This document shows, one piece after another, positions 58,437 to 64,000 of a stretch of DNA of 64,000 nucleotides (position 1 is its first letter; each line of letters begins with the position of its first letter). This stretch comes from Adiantum capillus-veneris (lineage: Eukaryota; Streptophyta; Polypodiopsida; Polypodiales; Pteridaceae): positions 2,950,312-3,014,311 of the forward strand of contig CM043945.1 of the NCBI GenBank assembly GCA_014529385.2, read 5' to 3'. Below the pieces are notes generated by a model. The model made no database searches, was not told the origin of the DNA, and was given only the letters and a program-made list of their open reading frames with translations. A program made the translations under genes and the position numbers.

Positions 58437-61031
58437 CTGCAAAAAGAAGAAAATATTATGCATAAAATAATGACAATATCAAAGAAAGATATCATTATTT
58501 TATAGTCCAATAGGTCCATTGTATGTATGGAAGACTTAGAGTGCCTCTTACATGGTGCCTCCAAGGTTTCCAAAAAATAAAATCATTGGAAAAAAAGGCC
58601 ACTGTGTCTCCAATCTATTGCCCATTTGAAGCATAGAGAGAACCAAGGTCCACCACTTGTCCAAGCTAGACATGGAGCATTGACACAAGATCCAACACTT
58701 ATCCAAGAACCCTATAGTATATGTGGTAACATGGGATGCATTGATGCAACAAAAGTAGTCTAGCCTCCTCATCCATCTCTTTTTTCTTGTAGCCTAGAGG
58801 GATTAGTTTCAAGGTCTATCACTAGTCAAAAACTACACATAGAACATTGATACAAGGTTCCACCACATGTGAAACCTATCATCTCTAGTAGCATGGATGG
58901 TTTGATATCAAGGTTCATCGCGTGTCCTACCTATACTCTATTGTAGCATATAGATTCTGGTTTGGTGGTACTACACTTGTCCAAACTTGGCTTGTTGTTG
59001 ATATCTGGAGGTAATCAAGGGTCCTCCACTTGTCCAAGTTAGGCATATAAAACAATTGCAAGGTCCACCATGTGTACAACATATGATTGATTATAGCATG
59101 CATGGTCTTATTTCATGGGCAACCATCTTCTCTCCAACATGTGTCCAACCTCGGCTCCATTGAAGCATGGAGAGAAGCAAGGTCCACCACTTATCAAAGC
59201 TATTATTTTCTCCCAGTGCTTTCAAAACCCATAATACGTTGTACATGGGGGGGGGATTCTTGTTTCAAGGTCCACCCTTGGCTAAGATTGGATCCATTGA
59301 AACATAAAGAGAAGCAAGCTCTACCATTTGTCCAAGCTAGGAGCCATTGAAACATGAAAACCCCATAATATGTTGTATACGGGGGGTGTTTTTCAAGGTC
59401 TACCACTTGTCTAAGCTATGGTCCATTGGAACATGGAGAGAAGCAAAGCTCCACCACTTTTCTAAGCTAGGATCCATTGAAACATGGAGAGAAGCAAGCT
59501 CCATTGTTTGTCTAAGCTAGGCTCCATTGGAACATGGAGAAAACAAGCTCCACCACTTGCCTATTATTGCATAGAGATTCTGGTTTGAAGGTCCACCACT
59601 TGTCCAACCTTGCCTTCATGTATGGAGATAATCAAGAGTGCAATGCTTCTCTAAGCTAGGGACATAAAAGAGTTTCAAGGTCCACTACATATACGATCTA
59701 TGATGGGTTGTAGCATGGGAGGTTTCATTTTAAGGTTGACCACTTCTCCAGCTCCGCTTGTCCAACCTCAGATCCATTGAAGAATGGAGAATAAAGGTGT
59801 ACCAACTCTCCAAAATAGGCAAGACAATCTCTATAAAACCCATGAATTGTTAATATATGCTATGCTGTGGAGTTTTGTTTGAAGTTCCACTCCTTATCCA
59901 AGCTACAATCCATTGAAGCATGGAACTAAGTAAGATATATCTCTAGTCCAAGATAGGATCCATTGAAACATAGAGAGAATCAAGGTCCACCACTTGTCCA
60001 AGCTATGCATGGGTAATTGATATAAGGACCACTACGTTTTCACCTATACTATGCTCTATCATGGATGGTTTCATATCCCACCAATTTTCCAACCTATTTA
60101 GTAGGTTGTATTATGGGGGTTTGGTTTCAAGGTACTTCACTTGTCTAAGGTGGGTTCCATTGAACCATGGAGAGAAACAATGTCTACCACTTGTCCGAAA
60201 TATGCTCCTTTAAAACATAAAAACAAGGTCCACCACTTGTCCAAGCTAAAGTTTCTCTCCATTGAAGCATGGAGAGAAACAAGGTCTACCACCTGTCCAA
60301 AATATGCTCCATTGAAACATAAAAGCAAGGTCCACCACTTGTCCAAGCTAATATAACAAATGGGTGTTGGTTACAAGGTGTACCACACTTGTCTAAACTA
60401 GTCTTCATGCAAGGTCTACCACATGTCCAAGCTATATGAGCTTGTTTTGAAGGTCTACCACACCTCTTGAAATTAGGATCCATGTAAGGTCCACCTTTTG
60501 TCAAGCTATGCATTTAATGAGTACTAAAACTAAGTAAATTGCAGTACTTAAATACCTTTCCAAGCTCATTAAGATTTTGGTCTCTAAGGCCGGCCACCAC
60601 CACATGTCTAATCTATGCTCTAATTGATTACTTATGCTAGTTCTCAAAGTCCAAACATAAGCTCCCTTCTAGCAAGGTTAGTTTAAATTTAGGCTCCAGC
60701 ACCTGTCTAAGCTAGGTTCAATTTATGAAGCATCACCATTTAACCATGCTACGATCTAATGTATCATATCAAGGGGGTATTGATAAAAGGTCCAAAACTT
60801 ATTGAGTTCAAGCTCTTAAGTAATTAAGTCTTTGTGAGTATTAAATGTTATAGTTTTAGTCTACAGATCCACCATTCAAAAACTCAAGTAATTTACTATT
60901 TACATTCAAACCTTGAATGCTTGAGATAAAAAATACAAACTCAATCAATACTATATAAAGCAAAATCTAACATTAAGAGTATCAAATCAGTAACAAGAAA
61001 CACTAACATGCACAAGAAACTCAAAACATAC
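58437..61031 (-). repeat. 2.6-kb intron filled with reversed satellite
   Basis: The intron starts GTATGT (61031) and ends TTTGCAG (58437). From about 58620 to 60500 the satellite is dense in minus orientation (GGTCCACCACTTGTCCAAGC on the plus strand), so it is in sense with the gene. A pair of near-identical units of about 100 bp lies at 60155-60350. The part 60520-61030 is AT-rich without clear satellite. Confidence 0.8.
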
Positions 61032-62411
61032 GTGTCTCCATTTCCAAAAAGTCCTCCATTGACAGAGGATGGTGTTGTTGTTGTTCTTCTTCTCTTTGTG
61101 GAGAGCACTCCTCTGTAACAGGCACAATGTCGCCTGATTGCGAAGTGGATTGTTGAAGTCCAGCCCATTTTTCTATATCTTCATGAGACTTAACAAAGTC
61201 TAGCAGCATGGTCTCCACGCTTTTTGCCTCCTCCACACTATCAATTAAGCAGATAACTTCTTTTTTCTGTTGTATTCCTTCTTGTGCAACCAAGGAGCCA
61301 TCACCAAAAACATCAACAAGCTTGCGGTCTTCAAAACAATATGTACGAATGTAGTGCTTGACCAAAGCTCTTTTTTTGGCCTCCAAATATTGCAAATCTG
61401 ACATATCGTTATCTGCTACTTGAAGAAGAGAACAATCAATTGGCATGGGATGTTCCTCTGATCTTCTTCTCAGGTCTTCAAATGCATTGCCTTGTCCCAA
61501 GAAGGCAATAACTGTTAGGAATTGAATTGCTCCTTTGCAAGGAGCTGATGGAAAGTGATGCAATGCACCACAACAATGGTAGCTCAGATTATCTCCCATG
61601 GCGTGAAAGGCACATTGCAATTTTGTGAAGTTAGTGAAATCCACAAATGCAAGAAAGACAAATCCAGGATCTGTTGACCCTCCAGCAATAGCCAAGATCC
61701 CATCCAAAGCATTGTTAAATGTCTCCTCACTCCACTTCAAATTGCCTCCAACGTTTTTTGTCATATCTAAAACACATAAGCCAATAGGCACTTTATTATT
61801 GAAGTGGCGCATCAAGTAGAGATTGCCTTCCATTTGTAGGCTCACCACATAGATTGACCATGGCAAATCTCTAGGCTCAGTTTTCTCCTTTTGAAGGTGA
61901 ATTGCCCATTGCATGTATTTTATTGCTCCATCTGGAAAAGCCATTTTCTTTGTTCCACGCGTCAAACTAGATCTGATCCATTCCTCGCATAGCATTAAAA
62001 TTGTTTTATAAACAACATCATTGATGTTATACATTTTGACCACCTCCTCCCAGTCTTTACATGGTGAAGACTCATTCAAATTGTTGAAGCCTTCAAGAAG
62101 TGCATCTTGAATCAATTTGTCTTGCTTCTCTGCTTGATTCGATCATACATGTCAGTTGCATCACCATCCTTTGCACTCTTTGACAGTAAAATCTTCTCAT
62201 CTCTAATCTCTTCTTGAATAGTCTTTACCTCTGATTCCTCAAGGCCACAAAGGTATCTAAATACAGTTGTTGGGGGTTTCTTATTCTCCTCTTCTAGATT
62301 TTCAATGATTTCTATCCAGCAATCATAAACTAAATCAGAGTACGTGACCATGTGTGCCTGTTTAGCAATCCAACTTGCTGCTGCACTCATTCTTGCCAAT
62401 CGAAGAAAAGC
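61032..62411 (-). CDS. Core exon 2, degenerate permuted N6/N4 DNA-methylase-like domain
   Basis: Acceptor CTTTTTAG before 62411 joins exon 1 in phase 0 (WD|AFLRLARMSAAASW). Donor GTATGT follows 61032. About 460 residues. After a helical part, VLDMTKNVGGNLKW (near 61760-61725) sits where DPPY motif IV would be, followed by FVFLAFVDFTNFTKLQCAF. Then YIRTYCFEDRKLVDVFGDGS (near 61350-61295) resembles the SAM-binding DxFxGxGS motif. The order motif IV then motif I is the permuted beta-class order, usual in phage and bacterial ParB-methylase fusions. DPPY is lost, so methyl transfer is unlikely. One frameshift near 62135-62145 (between TDMYDR and QAEKQDKLIQDALLEG) breaks the frame by one base in an A-rich spot: mutation or sequence error. 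The acidic tail is Gln/His-rich. Confidence 0.7.
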
Positions 62412-62495
62412 CTAAAAAGAAATAGAGAAATAATTAAACTATTGAGCAAGATTTGTTAATTAAACACTATCAAAAAGACAAAGAAAATAACTTAC

Positions 62496-63692
62496 ATCCC
62501 ATCCGGCACGAGATGCATGTCCCTCTGCAATTCCACTTGCTGCCTTTGGTGGTCGTCCTGAGAAGATCCATTGACTCCGTAAATGTCTCAATATTTGGCT
62601 GTAAGGTTGCTTGACATACAATGCCTGAGCCTCCTCATTTGCAATGGCAGATATAGCAGTTGCAACAAATGGAGGAGCATTCACAACAATGCGAGCCTTT
62701 CTAAATTTATACACGCTAATCAGTCTTTCAAAGATCTCTTTGTTGTTTTGTTCATTGTGAAGCAAAACTTTTGCAGCATAGATTGAATGCTGCCCATCAA
62801 GAATCCAATAATGATAATCTTTAATTTTTTGCTCCTCTACCTCTTCTACTGCCAAAGGAGTCCCCTTCTTTGATTTTGCATTTCGAACAGGCATCAAATA
62901 TGCACATGCTGCAGGCTTGGTCGTACTCCGTGAAAATCCAAATAACACACTTTCAGCGTGTTTTTTATCCATAATACGTGCATTATAGTGATCAGGAGCA
63001 AGCCAACAATTTTGAATAGGGATATCAAATTCCCTATATTGGAAAGGAAAATAATTTATGTACTTATTCATTCCACCTGTATCTTTTTCTTGTCCTTTCA
63101 TGGCCTCAGCTTCTAAAACATCTGGATCCACAATTCTCATCTTTGACATTGAACCCTCTGTTGATGAGGATGCCAAAGATGCCTTGTCTACATCCAAAAT
63201 GGAACTAGTTCGCTTAGCTTCTACTTTCTGCACTTTTGCTTGCTTCTTTGTGGATGGTGGTCGTGAAGCTTTCACCTTTTTTCGTTGTAGTGTGGCAATG
63301 ATGGAGCTTTGAAGTTGATCTGCTGTGATATTTGGATTTGATTCTGCAAACTTCCATCCTCGAGAAAACATTGTCTCTTCTTTGTTTCTAGACATGCGCT
63401 CCAATGCATATGCTCCTGGAGATAGTTGAAATTCTAGATTCATTGGAACTAGAATGTCAATGCATTCCACCTCTGGATGACTATCAACTACAGAGACAGA
63501 TGCTTCCACAACTTGTCCAACATCTTCAAACAAGCTGTCATTCTCCTTTTTGGCAATAAATAGATGCACCTTATGAAATTGTGCACCCTCTATACCATGT
63601 ATGTCCAAATACCATTTCCTAAGATCTTTCATTGCAAGTATAGTCAACTGAGACAGCAACCCTTGCAACCTGTTTTTTTGGAGCCATCTTTC
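62496..63692 (-). CDS. Core exon 1, ParB-like DGQH domain
   Basis: Acceptor GTTTCAG precedes 63692, and a consensus ATG (AAGATGGCTCC) lies a few bases inside, so a 5' UTR exon probably lies beyond the window. The long frame agrees with this start only if the A7 run after ATGGCTCC is one base shorter. Domains: an unknown 150-residue N part (LTILAMKDLRKWYLDIHG), a basic linker (RKKVKASRPPSTKKQAKVQK), then a ParB/Srx fold: FDIPIQNCWLAPDHYNAR, YHYWILDGQHSIYAAKVLL (near 62812-62770) and FRKARIVVNAPPFVATAI. ParB-type proteins bind DNA or nucleotide and some are nucleases; the role here is unknown. The exon ends RAGWD at donor GTAAGT (62495). About 394 residues from the ATG. Confidence 0.75.
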
Positions 63693-63701
63693 CTGAAACA
63701 A

Positions 63702-64000
63702 AAAAAACCAAATGTTATTTTAACATATACTTTTTTGTAATGGATTAAGTTTGTGTGAATACAAGTTCCACCACTTGTTCAAGCTAGATCTAAGCAAGTA
63801 TACATAGTGATCATTTAAGCTAGTAACTAGGAAAGAAGGGAAGGGGAGAAGTAAGGTCCACCACTTGTCCAAGCTCAGCTCTAGACAACATGGAGAGATT
63901 CGAGGTCTACTAATTGTCTAATATAGGCTAACTATATTGAAACATAGAGAGAAGCAAAGGTCCACCACTTGTCCAATCTAGGGTCCATTGAAACATGGAG
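63702..64000 (-). repeat. Reversed satellite upstream of the core exon, to window end
   Basis: Cores GTTCCACCACTTGTTCAAGC, GGTCCACCACTTGTCCAAGC and GGTCCACCACTTGTCCAATC recur, with ATTGAAACATGGAG at the very end. Same orientation as in the 58-60 kb intron, so this is probably the first intron. It continues past the window. Confidence 0.85.

Overview
The window looks like nuclear DNA of a land plant with a large, repeat-bloated genome. The evidence is Ty1/copia elements primed by initiator-Met tRNA, Ty3/gypsy elements (one with a chromodomain, one with a tRNA-Asp primer site), a Rep/helicase Helitron, many long CT, CA and AT microsatellites, and GT-AG introns. A fern or other seed-free plant is my best guess, but nothing here proves it. 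Most of the DNA is decayed mobile elements nested in each other.

Layout. 1-5.1 kb holds no recognisable gene: AT-rich DNA, a 380-bp compound CA/AT/GT microsatellite and short tandem duplications. 5.1-12.0 kb is a broken Helitron: a Rep (HUH)-PIF1 helicase frame with eight in-frame stops and one frameshift, followed by a four-exon GIY-YIG nuclease pseudogene and an unknown ORF. 13.2 kb has a possible small secreted protein. 13.7-22.9 kb is a degraded gypsy element split by a complete but old copia element (15,675-20,807). 23.8-27.1 kb is a second, reversed, 5'-truncated copia relative carrying a 218-bp MITE with an exact 8-bp target duplication. 27.1-33.4 kb is a minus-strand chromodomain gypsy element. 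33.5-38.3 kb is a pair of about 965-bp direct repeats around a gag-only element. 46,066-55,053 is a young, complete gag-protease LTR element without reverse transcriptase.

The most interesting part is the minus-strand gene system spread over 41-64 kb. Two core exons (63,692-62,496 and 62,411-61,032) encode a ParB-like DGQH domain and a permuted, degenerate N6/N4 DNA-methylase-like domain. The second core exon ends with a phase-1 donor. Downstream lie three exons that each start with a good acceptor in the matching phase and each end in their own stop: a SET domain (58,436-57,880), an FCP1-like phosphatase domain (57,237-56,039) and a second, divergent FCP1-like domain (41,762-40,987). This suggests one ParB/methylase-like core with interchangeable C-terminal modules, or a cluster of related genes that have lost their 5' parts.

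The introns and flanks of this system are filled with a satellite-like repeat (51-bp monomer, core TTGGACAAGTGGTGGACC). It reaches a three-part higher-order repeat of about 1.2 kb at 42-45 kb. The repeat is in gene-sense orientation in the 57-64 kb part and mostly antisense in the 38-46 kb part, so the transcript could fold between them. All splice models are read by eye and need RNA evidence.
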